A DNA stretch of 64,000 bases from an uncultured Bacteroidales bacterium (GCA_947588835.1 CANPZS010000006.1:1-64000), one strand, 5' to 3'. Shown: positions 54,228-63,814, numbered from the stretch's first letter. Translations and numbers: made by a program. The notes: generated from the sequence alone by a model not told the origin.

Positions 54228-55889
54228 TTATTTCCTCTGATAGAGATAGCGCTTGATGCTCCGCTTGGGAGTCCTCTCGAAGTCTTCGGCCATGAACTCG
54301 AGCTTCCTTATCTGGGCATATTTCGGCAGCTGCTGGTTGATTTCCGGCAACGCGGAGGTGATGCGCCTGTCCAGGCCGTCCTTTGAAAGCCCGTCAAGCT
54401 CGGCCTGATGGTAATCCGGATATATCAGGGCGGTAAGTCCTCCGGCGTCCTCTATCACAAGGGAGTCGATTACATAATTGAAATTATTTATGACGGCTTC
54501 GAGCTCCTCGGGATATATGTTCTGCCCTGAAGGTCCGAGAATCATGCACTTGGAACGGCCGCGTATATACAGATATCCGTCGGCGTCCATCACTCCGAGG
54601 TCTCCGGTCTTGAACCATCCGTCATCGGTGAACGCGGCACGGGTGACCTCCTCGTTTTCATAATATCCGAGGCAGACGTTGGGACCCTTCACCAATATCT
54701 CGCCGGGAATGTTCTGCGGATCCGAAGAATCTATCTTCACCTGCATGTTAAGGGCGGCGCGGCCGCACGAGCCCGGCTTTACCTTGTCCCAATGGGCGTA
54801 GGTGATGATGGGGGCGCATTCCGTCATGCCGTATCCCACGGTGTAGCGGAAGCCTATCTTGTTGAAGAATTTTTCCACTTCGGGGTTGAATGCGGCCCCG
54901 CCTATGATGATCTCCTCGAAGCGGCCGCCGAATGTGGCGGTCAGCTCTGAGCAGAATTTCTTCTGGATTATCTGATCCACAACCGGAATCTTCATTATCA
55001 GCTTGTTGCGGTCTATGATAGGTTTCAGCTTGGATTTGTATATCTTCTCTATGATCATCGGCACGGCAATGATTATGTCGGGCTTGATGTCGGCGAAAGC
55101 CTGCATTATGATCTTAGGGCTCGGCACGCGCGACAGGAAATGCACGTGGGCCCCGACGACCATCTCGAATATGAACTCGAACATCATTCCGTACATGTGG
55201 GCCATCGGGAGCATCGACACCACATTCATGCCGGCCTTGAACTGAGGCTCGGCATCCATGGTGGCGAACTGTATGTTGGACAGCAGGGCGCGGTATGGAA
55301 TCATGACTCCTTTGGAGAAGCCCGACGAACCGGAAGTATAATTGATCATGGCAAGTTCTTCCGGGCTGTCCTCGTAATAATCGAGATCCTCCGGCCCGAA
55401 ACGGCTGGGGTATTTCTTTCCGAAAGACTCGTTCAGATGCCCGCGAACCTCGGCGAACTTGTCGTCGGCGATATGCAGGAACTTGAAATTGTTTATCTGC
55501 ACCACCACATACAGGCCCGGCATCTCCTCTGCGGACAGCTCATCCCAGATAACGTCATCCACGAACAGCACCTTGGAACCGGAATGGTTGATCAGATACT
55601 GCACGTTGCCGGGCTTGAACTCGTGCAATATGGGCACAATCACGGCTCCGTATGTAAGCGTGGCAAGGAAGCTGACCGCCCAGTTGGCCTGGTTGCGGGC
55701 ACAGATGGCCACCTTGTCGCCTTTCTCAAGGCCGCACTGTTCAAACGCGATGTGCAGTTTGGCTATCCTGCGGGCCACATCCTTGTAAGAAAGCGTAAGT
55801 CCCTGATAGTTGGAAAGCGCAGGAGCCTCCCAATGTTCGCGGAAACTTTTTTCTATTAATTTATTGACTGACTTCAATGATATTTCCAT
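54228..55889 (-). CDS. AMP-forming long-chain acyl-CoA synthetase
   Basis: 553 aa of the ANL superfamily. The phosphate-binding loop is YTSGSSGFSKGVM (about residues 195-207), then VGYGMTECAP (A5), GWFKTGDLGVMDADGYLYIRGR (A7-A8) and the catalytic Lys in RTPKRSIKRYL (A10). Activates fatty acids to acyl-AMP and acyl-CoA; chain preference unknown. The second gene of the operon starting at 58008, 19 bp after the unknown 699-aa protein. Confidence 0.92.
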   Translation of the reverse strand: MEISLKSVNKLIEKSFREHWEAPALSNYQGLTLSYKDVARRIAKLHIAFEQCGLEKGDKVAICARNQANWAVSFLATLTYGAVIVPILHEFKPGNVQYLINHSGSKVLFVDDVIWDELSAEEMPGLYVVVQINNFKFLHIADDKFAEVRGHLNESFGKKYPSRFGPEDLDYYEDSPEELAMINYTSGSSGFSKGVMIPYRALLSNIQFATMDAEPQFKAGMNVVSMLPMAHMYGMMFEFIFEMVVGAHVHFLSRVPSPKIIMQAFADIKPDIIIAVPMIIEKIYKSKLKPIIDRNKLIMKIPVVDQIIQKKFCSELTATFGGRFEEIIIGGAAFNPEVEKFFNKIGFRYTVGYGMTECAPIITYAHWDKVKPGSCGRAALNMQVKIDSSDPQNIPGEILVKGPNVCLGYYENEEVTRAAFTDDGWFKTGDLGVMDADGYLYIRGRSKCMILGPSGQNIYPEELEAVINNFNYVIDSLVIEDAGGLTALIYPDYHQAELDGLSKDGLDRRITSALPEINQQLPKYAQIRKLEFMAEDFERTPKRSIKRYLYQRK

Positions 55890-55908
55890 TTTTATAGGTT
55901 TTTGGGTT

Positions 55909-58008
55909 TCAGTTCGACTTTATGTCTCTTTTCTTTCCGTCATAGCAGAGTCCGGATATCACGCCTTTGTCGCTTACCTCAAACTTCGCATCAGGACGGA
56001 ACATCCTGTCATCATCGTATTCTTCCCCCGCGATGGCCTTCCCGCCGTTGAAATCATATACGAGAGCGCGCAGATAAGTGCGCACCACCCATACTCTGCG
56101 GCCCTTGGCCTCCAACAGTTCGGGCAGCCCCATTATGCCTTCGGGAGCCTTTATGGTACGCCACGAAGCGGGCTTGCGCCCGTGCAGGTCGTACATTTCT
56201 ATGGTATTGTCCTTATGGAGCACGACGGCGCTGTAGCCATGGGTGCCGGTAAAATCGTACGCATCCGGCCCGAGAAGCACTTCCTTGCCAAGCTCCACGG
56301 GGAATCCGCCCACAAAGCGGCCGAGCCTGTCGAGAAGATAAAGTTTCGATCCGGAAGCGAAAAGGAACTGCAGCTTGCCGTTGGCGTAATAGTCCACCGT
56401 ACATACGCGTCCGCACAACGCCGTTTTGAAAGGAATCCCCCAGAGGCCTTTGCCGTTTTCATCGTTCAGACACAGATACATGGATGAATTCTGATAAAAA
56501 GTATTCATCTTGCCCGTGCCGCTGTTCATGACCTTGAAGGGCCCCTCCGGCACGGTGACCACGGTATCCCGAGCTATCGCCGGGACCTTGGTCTTCTGCC
56601 TGGAATCTTTCAGGGCGGCGGTGCGGAAATCAAGATCCCTCCCCTCTCCATGCACGGTGAACGTGACGGGTGTCTGAGGGAAAGTCCTCAGTACGCCGAG
56701 CACCGGTTCCTTTATCACCCCCGCTATGCCTTCCGGAGATTCCATAGGGGCATACCACATGGCGAACGACACATCCTTCACCGCGGCGAAAGAAGTGACG
56801 CCCAGCCGGCTCTTGAGCGTATTTTCAGGCAGCGCCCCGGAAGCGTAGGCCTCCGTCGCGGGACGGCTTCCCACCACCATCCATTCGCCGACGCCCGTGA
56901 AGCAGCTCTCGTCGTCCGGACTGAAGAGCCGGCCGAACAATGTCCCTGTCAGCCCCTTGTACGGATAGTCGGACACCTCTTTCTGGGAATCCGCCTTGGA
57001 ACCGCACCTGATGAGGACGACACGGACTACACTGTCCTGCAGGCGAAAGGACGCCGCGGCCACTTCCTTGATATCCAAAGCCCTGGCCTTTTGCTCCAAC
57101 GATCTGGAATAACCGTCGAGCCCTCCGTTGGCATCTTTGTAGTCACGGTGCGCCGCCATATAGGACGATATGTCGCCCACGGGCATGGATACGGCGGAAT
57201 AAGTATAATACGGTATCATCTCCGCCATTCTCAGCTCCCCTCCGGGACTCCGGCGCAGCATGCGGAGACCGTAGGAAGGATCATCGCGGGAATACGACGA
57301 ACCCGACAGGGAGAACCCGTCGCCCGCGTCCAGACGGAATCCCGTCCAGTCCGCGAAACGCTTCACGCCGTCGGAATATTTCCTGTAGGGTACGGTAAAA
57401 TAATTTTGTATAAGCTTCTGAATATAATTGTGCGACAAAAGCACGACATTGTTGCCGGAGACTGACGACACCGTTTCCGCCAGACCGTCCGACACCACTA
57501 TCGAAAGTCCTTCGGCGATATGCCTTTCGGACGAAGAGAGCAGCGTCTCGGAGGCTGAAGCCAGCAGAACGTTCAGATCCTCTACATAACGGCATTCAAG
57601 CCCTGCGGCTCCGGCCTTTTCAAGCAACGAGTCTTCCGGTCCGTGCTTGCCGGTCCCTATTATGAAAAGAGGCACCAGAGCGCCGCTGTTGTGCAGCGAC
57701 ACCGCCATCGGATACACTGAGGCCGAAGACAGAAACGCACGGAATTCCGGCCGAGGCGCCGAAGAAGAAATTATCGCGGCGAAAAGCCCGGTGCTGTCGG
57801 ACGCTATTTTCCTTGCAGACCTGGATCCGTCGAGACAAAAGACCGCCGCGGCGTCCGAAGGCACGGCCGTAAGCAGCGGAAGCCTCTCCCCGGCCGGGAC
57901 GGGAGTACCGTCATCGTGTCCCGAGTAAAGATACGAGACGCCGAAAGCTATGCCTCCCAGCATCAGCACGAGGGCCACAAGCGATATTATAATGCCTTTT
58001 TTACTCAT
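55909..58008 (-). CDS. Unknown membrane-anchored 699-aa protein
   Basis: Single N-terminal membrane helix (IIISLVALVLMLGGIAFGVSYL), then a large extracytoplasmic region. Residues 45-460 show alternating short strands and helices with no catalytic motif, similar in style to DUF3352-type proteins. The last 200 residues have repeats suggestive of a beta-propeller blade pattern (FLFASGSKLYLLDRLGRFVG, YSAVVLHKDNTIEMYDLHG, RVWVVRTYLRALVYDFNGG). No family assigned with confidence. First gene of an operon with acyl-CoA synthetase, dCMP deaminase and S41 protease; promoter box TATATTTG at 58052-58059. Confidence 0.7.
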   Translation of the reverse strand: MSKKGIIISLVALVLMLGGIAFGVSYLYSGHDDGTPVPAGERLPLLTAVPSDAAAVFCLDGSRSARKIASDSTGLFAAIISSSAPRPEFRAFLSSASVYPMAVSLHNSGALVPLFIIGTGKHGPEDSLLEKAGAAGLECRYVEDLNVLLASASETLLSSSERHIAEGLSIVVSDGLAETVSSVSGNNVVLLSHNYIQKLIQNYFTVPYRKYSDGVKRFADWTGFRLDAGDGFSLSGSSYSRDDPSYGLRMLRRSPGGELRMAEMIPYYTYSAVSMPVGDISSYMAAHRDYKDANGGLDGYSRSLEQKARALDIKEVAAASFRLQDSVVRVVLIRCGSKADSQKEVSDYPYKGLTGTLFGRLFSPDDESCFTGVGEWMVVGSRPATEAYASGALPENTLKSRLGVTSFAAVKDVSFAMWYAPMESPEGIAGVIKEPVLGVLRTFPQTPVTFTVHGEGRDLDFRTAALKDSRQKTKVPAIARDTVVTVPEGPFKVMNSGTGKMNTFYQNSSMYLCLNDENGKGLWGIPFKTALCGRVCTVDYYANGKLQFLFASGSKLYLLDRLGRFVGGFPVELGKEVLLGPDAYDFTGTHGYSAVVLHKDNTIEMYDLHGRKPASWRTIKAPEGIMGLPELLEAKGRRVWVVRTYLRALVYDFNGGKAIAGEEYDDDRMFRPDAKFEVSDKGVISGLCYDGKKRDIKSN

Positions 58009-58051
58009 CTTCCTGAGAAGGGCCGGAAAACTGGAAAGATCCGTCCGATTG

Positions 58052-58059
58052 CAAATATA
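58052..58059 (-). promoter_or_regulatory. -7 box (TATATTTG) of the four-gene operon
   Basis: Exact TAnnTTTG on the minus strand, 43 bp upstream of the ATG at 58008, immediately downstream of the tRNA-Arg terminator. Confidence 0.65.
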
Positions 58060-58100
58060 AATAAATAAACGGACTTTCCCTCATTTAAGAAAAGTCCGTT
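58060..58100 (-). terminator. Terminator of the yceD-rpmF-tRNA-Arg transcript
   Basis: A perfect 10-bp inverted repeat: AACGGACTTT (58100-58091 on the minus strand) and AAAGTCCGTT (58077-58068), loop 13 nt, followed by TTATTTAT on the minus strand. Only 5 nt after the tRNA 3' end. Confidence 0.75.
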
Positions 58101-58105
58101 TTTTG

Positions 58106-58177
58106 TAGCCCCGACAGGAATCGAACCTGTATTTAAGGTTTAGGAAACCTCCGTTCTATCCGTTGAACTACGGGGCC
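58106..58177 (-). tRNA. tRNA-Arg (CCT)
   Basis: Cloverleaf on the minus strand: acceptor GGCCCCG with CGGGGCT, anticodon loop TTCCTAA (anticodon CCT, reads AGG), T loop TTCGATT. The 3' CCA is not encoded in full. It starts 16 bp after rpmF with no promoter between, so it is probably cut out of the L32 transcript. Confidence 0.93.
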
Positions 58178-58193
58178 ACTGTTTCATAACAGA

Positions 58194-58376
58194 TTACTCT
58201 GCTTTCTTCACTATGATCTGACGGCCTCTGTAATAACCGCACTCAGGGCAGACCCTGTGATACATTACCGTAGCGCCGCAGTTGGGGCAGACGCTCAGAG
58301 TGGGGACAGGAGCGAAATCATGAGTTCTCCTTTTGTCTCTCCTCTGCTTTGAAATCTTATGTTTCGGATGTGCCAT
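58194..58376 (-). CDS. rpmF: 50S ribosomal protein L32
   Basis: 60 aa: MAHPKHKISKQRRDKRRTH is the typical basic start, followed by a zinc ribbon (CPNCGA and CPECGYY) and a basic tail. Located 33 bp after the DUF177 gene, the classic yceD-rpmF pair, and before tRNA-Arg. Confidence 0.97.
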   Translation of the reverse strand: MAHPKHKISKQRRDKRRTHDFAPVPTLSVCPNCGATVMYHRVCPECGYYRGRQIIVKKAE

Positions 58377-58409
58377 CGCTATTGTTATTTTTATAAATTA
58401 TTTACTTTG

Positions 58410-58928
58410 TCAATTCTTCAGCAAGGATCTGAGACCGGCGAAAGGATTTTCGGACGGGCCGGCGGAAGAATCTTCTTCTCCGCACAGGTATCGTACCGTA
58501 TCCGGATTGCATTCTCCTTCCGCATGGACGCGCCGGACGGGAAGCGACAGGCAGACATAGTCGTATACTGCCTGACTCATGTCAAGATCGGAGCTGTTTT
58601 CCGGAATCATAATCGTTTCCCTCCCCTCATCGGAGGACACGGATTCCGGCATTTCTGATCCGAACCTGACGCTGAAAACTGCGGACGCATGTACGGGAAG
58701 CACGAGAGATTCAAGGCATCTGTCGCACGCCACCGTCACAGTCCCGTCCATCAGACAATCGACATCGATAAGGTTTCCCGACTTTTCCACGGAGATTTCC
58801 GCATCGACGCCGGCTTCCATAATTTCCCGGTTCTCAAATTCTTCAAAGAACTCCTTGTCCGCACGGGCATGAAAAACCGTCCTGCCCTGCGCCAATCCAT
58901 TCAAAGGGATTACAAAATCCTGTTTCAT
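58410..58928 (-). CDS. DUF177/YceD-family protein
   Basis: 172 aa. The family core is a Cys pair region (VACDRCLESLVLPV) and the C-terminal CLSLPVRRVHAEGECNPDT. Homologues are co-transcribed with rpmF, are linked to 23S rRNA accumulation in plants and bacteria, and are of incompletely known function. Promoter box TACCTTTG at 58954-58961. Confidence 0.87.
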   Translation of the reverse strand: MKQDFVIPLNGLAQGRTVFHARADKEFFEEFENREIMEAGVDAEISVEKSGNLIDVDCLMDGTVTVACDRCLESLVLPVHASAVFSVRFGSEMPESVSSDEGRETIMIPENSSDLDMSQAVYDYVCLSLPVRRVHAEGECNPDTVRYLCGEEDSSAGPSENPFAGLRSLLKN

Positions 58929-58953
58929 ATTCCTTAAAACAGATTAAGGGATG

Positions 58954-58961
58954 CAAAGGTA
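58954..58961 (-). promoter_or_regulatory. -7 box (TACCTTTG) of yceD-rpmF-tRNA-Arg
   Basis: Exact TAnnTTTG on the minus strand, 25 bp before the ATG at 58928, just downstream of the typA stop. Confidence 0.65.
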
Positions 58962-58980
58962 AGAAAAAAAATCCTACGAT

Positions 58981-60786
58981 TCAACTTTCATTGTCCGATT
59001 TTCGTTTCCTGTCAAGCGGATCAAGCAATATTTTCCTCATTCTCATGCTCTGCGGCGTCACCTCCACGAGCTCGTCCTCCTGTATGTATTCGAGGGCTTC
59101 CTCAAGCGAAAACTTGACGGCGGGCGGCAGTATGGCCTTTTCGTCGCTTCCGGCAGCACGCACGTTGGTGAGTTTCTTTGTCTTGCAGATGTTGATGTTC
59201 AAATCCCTCTCGCGCGTATGCTCCCCCACTACCTGGCCGCCGTAGATCTGTTCTCCGGGCTCCACGAAGAAACGGCCGCGGTCCAGCAGTTTGTTCATGG
59301 AATAGGCCACCGACTCGCCCGTCTCAAGGGAAACGAGGGAACCGTTGGTGCGCATCTCTATGTCCCCCTTGAAAGGCTGGTACTCCTTGAACCTGTGCGA
59401 CACCACGGCTTCGCCCTGCGTGGCGGTAAGCAGATTGCTCCTCAAGCCCATGAGCCCGCGGGTCGGAATCTCGAACTCCAGCAGGGTGCGGTCTCCGCGG
59501 GTCTCCATATGGATGAGAGCGCCCTTGCGCCTCGTGGACAGCTCTATGGCGGCTCCCACGAATTGCTCCGGCACCTCTATGGAAAGTTCCTCGATCGGCT
59601 CGCACCGCCGGCCGTCGATAGTCTTGTCGAGCACCTTGGGCTGCCCCACCTGCAGTTCGAACCCTTCGCGGCGCATGGTCTCTATGAGCACGGACAGATG
59701 CAGCACTCCGCGGCCGTACACCACGAAAGAATCGGCGTTCGGTCCCGGTTTCACCCTCAGGGCGAGATTCTTTTCGAGCTCTTTCTCCAGACGCTCCTTC
59801 AAATGCCTTGAAGTGACGTATTTCCCTTCTTTGCCGAAAAACGGGGAATTGTTTATCATGAACAGCATGCTCATGGTAGGCTCGTCCACGGCTATGGGCG
59901 GCAGCGGCTCCGGATTTTCGAAGTCCGCTATGGTGTCGCCTATCTCAAAGCCGTCCACGCCCGTCACGGCGCAGATGTCTCCGCATTCCACCTCGTCCAC
60001 ATTGGACTTGCCGAGACCGTCGAACACCATAAGCTGCTTGATTTTGGATTTTTCCACTATGTCATAGCGCTTGCACAGGCTAACGTTCATGCCTGTCTTC
60101 AGGCATCCCCTGGTGACGCGGCCGACGGCGATGCGGCCGACGTAAGGCGAATATTCGAGCGACGAGATGAGCATCTGGGGAGTGCCTTCCCGCCGGTCCG
60201 GAGCCGGAATCTCGGAAAGTATGGCGTCCAGAAGCGCCGTTATGTCTCCTGTGGGCTTTTTCCAGTCCCCGGACATCCACCCCTGTTTGGCGCTGCCGTA
60301 AATAGTCTTGAAATCAAGCTGTTCCTCGCTGGCGTCGAGCGAAAACATGAGGTCGAACACTTCCTCCTGCACCTCGTCGGGACGGCAGTTCTGCTTGTCC
60401 ACCTTATTGATCACCACTATGGGTTTCTTGCCCATCTCTATGGCCTTTTTAAGCACGAAGCGCGTCTGTGGCATGCAGCCTTCGAAAGCGTCCACAAGCA
60501 GAAGGACGCCGTCGGCCATGTTCAGCACGCGTTCGACTTCGCCGCCGAAATCGCTGTGGCCGGGAGTGTCGATGATGTTTATCTTGACACCCTTATAATT
60601 TACGGAAACGTTCTTGGCCAATATGGTTATGCCCCTTTCCCTTTCAAGTTCGTTATTGTCGAGTATCAGATTGCCGAGGTCCTCCGGCCTGCGCACGAGG
60701 TTCGCCTGATAAATCATCCTGTCAACGAGCGTCGTCTTGCCGTGATCCACATGCGCGATGATCGCGATGTTCCTTATTTCCCGCAT
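58981..60786 (-). CDS. typA: GTP-binding protein TypA/BipA
   Basis: Ribosome-associated translational GTPase needed for stress and low-temperature 50S assembly. G1 [12 protein letters not shown] (residues 11-22), G2 within [15 protein letters not shown]3 DTPGHSDF, G4 NKVDK. Domains II, III and V and the BipA-specific C-terminal domain ([36 protein letters not shown]) complete 601 aa. Transcribed from a promoter that interleaves with that of guaA. Confidence 0.97.
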   Translation of the reverse strand: MREIRNIAIIAHVDHGKTTLVDRMIYQANLVRRPEDLGNLILDNNELERERGITILAKNVSVNYKGVKINIIDTPGHSDFGGEVERVLNMADGVLLLVDAFEGCMPQTRFVLKKAIEMGKKPIVVINKVDKQNCRPDEVQEEVFDLMFSLDASEEQLDFKTIYGSAKQGWMSGDWKKPTGDITALLDAILSEIPAPDRREGTPQMLISSLEYSPYVGRIAVGRVTRGCLKTGMNVSLCKRYDIVEKSKIKQLMVFDGLGKSNVDEVECGDICAVTGVDGFEIGDTIADFENPEPLPPIAVDEPTMSMLFMINNSPFFGKEGKYVTSRHLKERLEKELEKNLALRVKPGPNADSFVVYGRGVLHLSVLIETMRREGFELQVGQPKVLDKTIDGRRCEPIEELSIEVPEQFVGAAIELSTRRKGALIHMETRGDRTLLEFEIPTRGLMGLRSNLLTATQGEAVVSHRFKEYQPFKGDIEMRTNGSLVSLETGESVAYSMNKLLDRGRFFVEPGEQIYGGQVVGEHTRERDLNINICKTKKLTNVRAAGSDEKAILPPAVKFSLEEALEYIQEDELVEVTPQSMRMRKILLDPLDRKRKSDNES

Positions 60787-60796
60787 AGCTTCATTG

Positions 60797-60827
60797 TTTG
60801 AGCCTGCAAAATTATTTTATATTTTTG
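60797..60827 (+). promoter_or_regulatory. Consensus promoter of guaA (TTTG-N19-TATTTTTG)
   Basis: TTTG at 60797-60800 and TATTTTTG at 60820-60827, start-to-start 23 bp. Expected start near 60832, 15 bp before the guaA ATG. Confidence 0.75.
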
Positions 60828-60838
60828 CATTTTCCAAA
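60807..60838 (-). promoter_or_regulatory. Consensus promoter of typA (TTTG-N20-TAATTTTG)
   Basis: On the minus strand TTTG at 60838-60835 and TAATTTTG at 60814-60807, start-to-start 24 bp. It overlaps the guaA promoter by 21 bp. Confidence 0.75.
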
Positions 60839-60846
60839 CAGGCGGA

Positions 60847-62424
60847 ATGAAAGAGAAAATCATCATCCTCGATTCCGGTTCGCAAGTGACCCGGCTCATC
60901 GGAAGGAGACTGCGGGAACTCAACGTATATTGTGAAATAATGCCTCCGCACAGGATGCAGAAGCCCGACCCTTCGGTCAAAGGGGTCATCCTGGCAGGCA
61001 GCCCGTGCTCGGTGTACGATCCACAGGCTCCGCAGATCGATTTTTCGTTGTTCAAAGGGATTGTGCCTGTGCTCGGCATATGCTACGGAGCGCAGATGCT
61101 CGCATACCGCTTCGGCGGCAGGGTGGAGCCGTCCCCCACGCGGGAATACGGGAGGGCCCTTCTGTCGGCATCGGGCAGCAGCCCGCTTTTCGACGGCATA
61201 GCCTTTCCCACGCAGGTGTGGATGTCCCACGGCGATACCATAACGCAGCTGCCAGAGGGAGCCGAAGCCATAGCTTCCACCGAAAGCGTGAAGAACGCGG
61301 CGTTCCGCATAAAAGGGGAAGACACCTACGCCGTGCAGTTCCATCCGGAAGTGTTCCACACCACGGAAGGCACCGCCATGCTGAAGAATTTCGCATACGG
61401 GATATGTGGCTGCAGCGGGGACTGGACTCCGGATTCGTTCATTGAATCGTCCGTATCCTCGCTCCGCCGGCAGATAGGAAACGACAAAGTGATTCTCGGC
61501 CTGAGCGGAGGCGTGGACTCCACCGTCGCCGCCGTGCTGCTCGACAAGGCCGTCGGCCACAACCTGACGTGCATTTTCGTAAACAACGGGCTGCTGCGCA
61601 AAAACGAGTTCTCCGACGTTCTGGCTTCATACAGGGACATGGGCCTCAACGTGATCGGCGCAGACGCGTCGGCCGCATTCCTGCAGGCCCTCGCCGGGGT
61701 GTCCGATCCGGAAGCCAAAAGAAAAATAATAGGCGGACTGTTCGTGGAGACGTTCGAGAAATATGCTTCGCAGATTGACGGAGCCAGATATCTCGCGCAG
61801 GGCACCATATATCCGGACGTAATAGAGTCCGCGGGGGTGCCGGGAGCCTCCAAAATAAAGTCTCACCACAATGTGGGAGGCCTGCCGGAGAGAATGAACC
61901 TGAAAGTAACGGAGCCGCTCAGGATGCTTTTCAAGGATGAAGTAAGAAGGATAGGACGACTTCTCGGGATACGCAGCGAACTGATAGACAGGCATCCTTT
62001 CCCAGGGCCTTCGCTTGCCGTAAGGATATTGGGCGAAGTGACGGAAGAAAAGCTCGCCGTCCTGCGCGAAGCGGACGACATCTTCATCCGCTCGCTCCGC
62101 GGCTTCGACTGCCGCGACATGGATCTGGCGTCGGCCTCGGACCCGTGTAAAAAAGCGGAGACTCTGTACGACGCCGTATGGCAGGCCGGAGTCATATTGC
62201 TGTCCGTAAGGAGCGTGGGGGTGATGGGCGACGGACGTTCCTACGAAAACGCCGCGGCCCTGAGAGCCGTAGTGTCGGCCGACGCCATGACGGCGGACTG
62301 GGCCCGCCTGCCTTATGAATTCCTCGCAAAAGTATCCAACGAAATCATCAACAACGTGCGCGGCATAAACCGCGTAGTATATGACATCAGTTCCAAGCCG
62401 CCGGCGACGATAGAATGGGAATAG
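60847..62424 (+). CDS. guaA: GMP synthase (glutamine-hydrolysing)
   Basis: Converts XMP to GMP. The N-terminal class I amidotransferase domain has the nucleophile Cys in [10 protein letters not shown] and the His-Glu pair in QFHPEVFHT. The ATP pyrophosphatase domain starts with the PP-loop [12 protein letters not shown], and the dimerisation domain ends in [14 protein letters not shown]. 525 aa, both domains complete. Promoter shared in space with typA; converges on the dehydrogenase gene with a 3-bp gap. Confidence 0.97.
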   Translation: MKEKIIILDSGSQVTRLIGRRLRELNVYCEIMPPHRMQKPDPSVKGVILAGSPCSVYDPQAPQIDFSLFKGIVPVLGICYGAQMLAYRFGGRVEPSPTREYGRALLSASGSSPLFDGIAFPTQVWMSHGDTITQLPEGAEAIASTESVKNAAFRIKGEDTYAVQFHPEVFHTTEGTAMLKNFAYGICGCSGDWTPDSFIESSVSSLRRQIGNDKVILGLSGGVDSTVAAVLLDKAVGHNLTCIFVNNGLLRKNEFSDVLASYRDMGLNVIGADASAAFLQALAGVSDPEAKRKIIGGLFVETFEKYASQIDGARYLAQGTIYPDVIESAGVPGASKIKSHHNVGGLPERMNLKVTEPLRMLFKDEVRRIGRLLGIRSELIDRHPFPGPSLAVRILGEVTEEKLAVLREADDIFIRSLRGFDCRDMDLASASDPCKKAETLYDAVWQAGVILLSVRSVGVMGDGRSYENAAALRAVVSADAMTADWARLPYEFLAKVSNEIINNVRGINRVVYDISSKPPATIEWE

Positions 62425-62427
62425 CCT

Positions 62428-63354
62428 CTACCAGCCTTTGGCGATGTTCCGGGCAATCCCTGCCACGAGTCTTTCTCTCGCCTCGACGCTGGCCCATGCC
62501 GTGTGAGGGGTAAAACGCAATTTCTCAGGGTACGACGTATGCAGCAGAGGACTGTCCTCGGGCACGGGCTCGGTCTCGAACACATCGAGCGCCGCCCCGC
62601 CTATGCTCCCGCGGTCTATGGCTTCGGCCAAGGCCTTTTCATCGATTATGCCGCCCCGCCCCATGTTGACGATGACCGCCGAAGGCTTCATCATAGCCAA
62701 TTCCGCCGGGCCGACAAGCCCCGCAGTACGCTGATTGTAAGGGGCATGTATTGAGATGACGTCGGATTCGGACATAAGCGTTCCGAGCGGCACGCTCGGA
62801 TATTCCTTGCAGTGTCCTGTCCCTGAGGTGGAAAAATATATTACGCGCATGCCGAAGGCTTCCGCCACATGCGCCACGCGGCTGCCGATGGTTCCCATGC
62901 CCACGACGCCCATGGTCTTGCCGTCAATCTCGATGGACGGGCGGGACACGTCCGTAAAAAGTCCGCCGCGCGAATATGCTCCGGACTTGACCGCGCCGTC
63001 GAAATAAGGCGCATTGCCGAGAAGGGAAAGTATATGCATGAAAGTCGCCTGCACCACGGATTCGGTGGAATAGCCCTCCACGTTCCGTACCGGAATCCCC
63101 CTTGCGGCCGCGGCATCGAGATCGATGTTGTTCACGCCGGTGGCCGCCTCGCAGATCAGATTCAGCGAAGGAGCCGATGCAAGCAGTTCCTCAGTGACCT
63201 TCACTTTATTGACAATAAGCACTTCACAGTCCCGCACGCGGTCCAGGGCCTCGCCGGGAGCGGAATTCTCATAAACGGTCAATTCGCCGAGAGCCTCTAT
63301 GGGAGCCAGCGACGTATCCCCCATCGTGGCGCCGTCAAGATAAACGATTTTCAT
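62428..63354 (-). CDS. D-isomer-specific 2-hydroxyacid dehydrogenase
   Basis: 308 aa. A catalytic domain flanks the NAD-binding Rossmann domain, with GVVGMGTIGSRVA as the dinucleotide motif. Catalytic residues: Arg in VNMGRGGIID, Glu in DVFETEP and His in FTPHTAW. Closest in style to glycerate/hydroxypyruvate reductase-like enzymes; substrate not assignable. A near-consensus box TAAATTCG (63378-63385, minus strand) precedes it. Confidence 0.9.
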   Translation of the reverse strand: MKIVYLDGATMGDTSLAPIEALGELTVYENSAPGEALDRVRDCEVLIVNKVKVTEELLASAPSLNLICEAATGVNNIDLDAAAARGIPVRNVEGYSTESVVQATFMHILSLLGNAPYFDGAVKSGAYSRGGLFTDVSRPSIEIDGKTMGVVGMGTIGSRVAHVAEAFGMRVIYFSTSGTGHCKEYPSVPLGTLMSESDVISIHAPYNQRTAGLVGPAELAMMKPSAVIVNMGRGGIIDEKALAEAIDRGSIGGAALDVFETEPVPEDSPLLHTSYPEKLRFTPHTAWASVEARERLVAGIARNIAKGW

Positions 63355-63392
63355 CCTCTCGATTTTTAAGGTTCATGCGAATTTAAGAAAAG

Positions 63393-63424
63393 TTTGCAAA
63401 TCGCAAGAGTTTTTTTTACATTTG
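63393..63424 (+). promoter_or_regulatory. Consensus promoter of tRNA-Leu (TTTG-N20-TACATTTG)
   Basis: TTTG at 63393-63396 and TACATTTG at 63417-63424, start-to-start 24 bp, 10 bp before the tRNA. Confidence 0.75.
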
Positions 63425-63434
63425 CAATCCCGAT

Positions 63435-63518
63435 GCGCGAGTGGCGGAATTGGTAGACGCGCTACTCTCAGGAGGTAGTGTCCGCAAGGACGTGTCAGTT
63501 CGACTCTGATCCCGCGCA
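63435..63518 (+). tRNA. tRNA-Leu (CAG)
   Basis: Class II tRNA with a long variable arm (GTCC-GCAA-GGAC). Anticodon loop CTCAGGA gives CAG, which reads CTG. Acceptor GCGCGAG with CCCGCGC contains one A6/C67 mismatch. CC follows the discriminator but the third base is G, so CCA is not fully encoded. Confidence 0.93.
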
Positions 63519-63526
63519 CCGAAAAG

Positions 63527-63561
63527 AAAAGAGGCTTGCAGAAGGCCTCTTTTCGATTTTT
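63527..63561 (+). terminator. Intrinsic terminator of tRNA-Leu
   Basis: AAAAGAGGC (63527-63535), loop of 9 nt, GCCTCTTTT (63545-63553), then CGA and five T. Nine bp after the tRNA. Confidence 0.82.
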
Positions 63562-63604
63562 CTCCATTTTGGATTGAAAAGAATCAACATAACCTTTTTG
63601 CATC

Positions 63605-63814
63605 ATGAGCAACATAGGCACGATTTCGCTCGGTATCAAGGGCAGGATAAGGAGCAAGTCTCCCGACCTGGCCGGCACCATGAGCACGCAGGGAACCACC
63701 CCGAGAAGATACGTCAATCTGCTCGGATCGCTGATGGATCTTGCCTCCGGAAGCGGAGACAAGGGCACTCCGGTGATAGTGGTAAGAAACTATTTCAAGA
63801 ATTATTCCGACTGA
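63605..63814 (+). CDS. Unknown small basic protein (69 aa)
   Basis: Short soluble protein with no signal, membrane helix or known motif: SNIGTISLGIKGRIRSKSP, then a Thr/Gly stretch and VIVVRNYFKNYSD. It stands alone between the tRNA-Leu terminator and a secreted-protein gene, with a T-rich upstream region but no exact promoter box. The open frame uses ordinary codons for this genome, so it is plausibly real, but expression is unproven. Confidence 0.5.
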   Translation: MSNIGTISLGIKGRIRSKSPDLAGTMSTQGTTPRRYVNLLGSLMDLASGSGDKGTPVIVVRNYFKNYSD

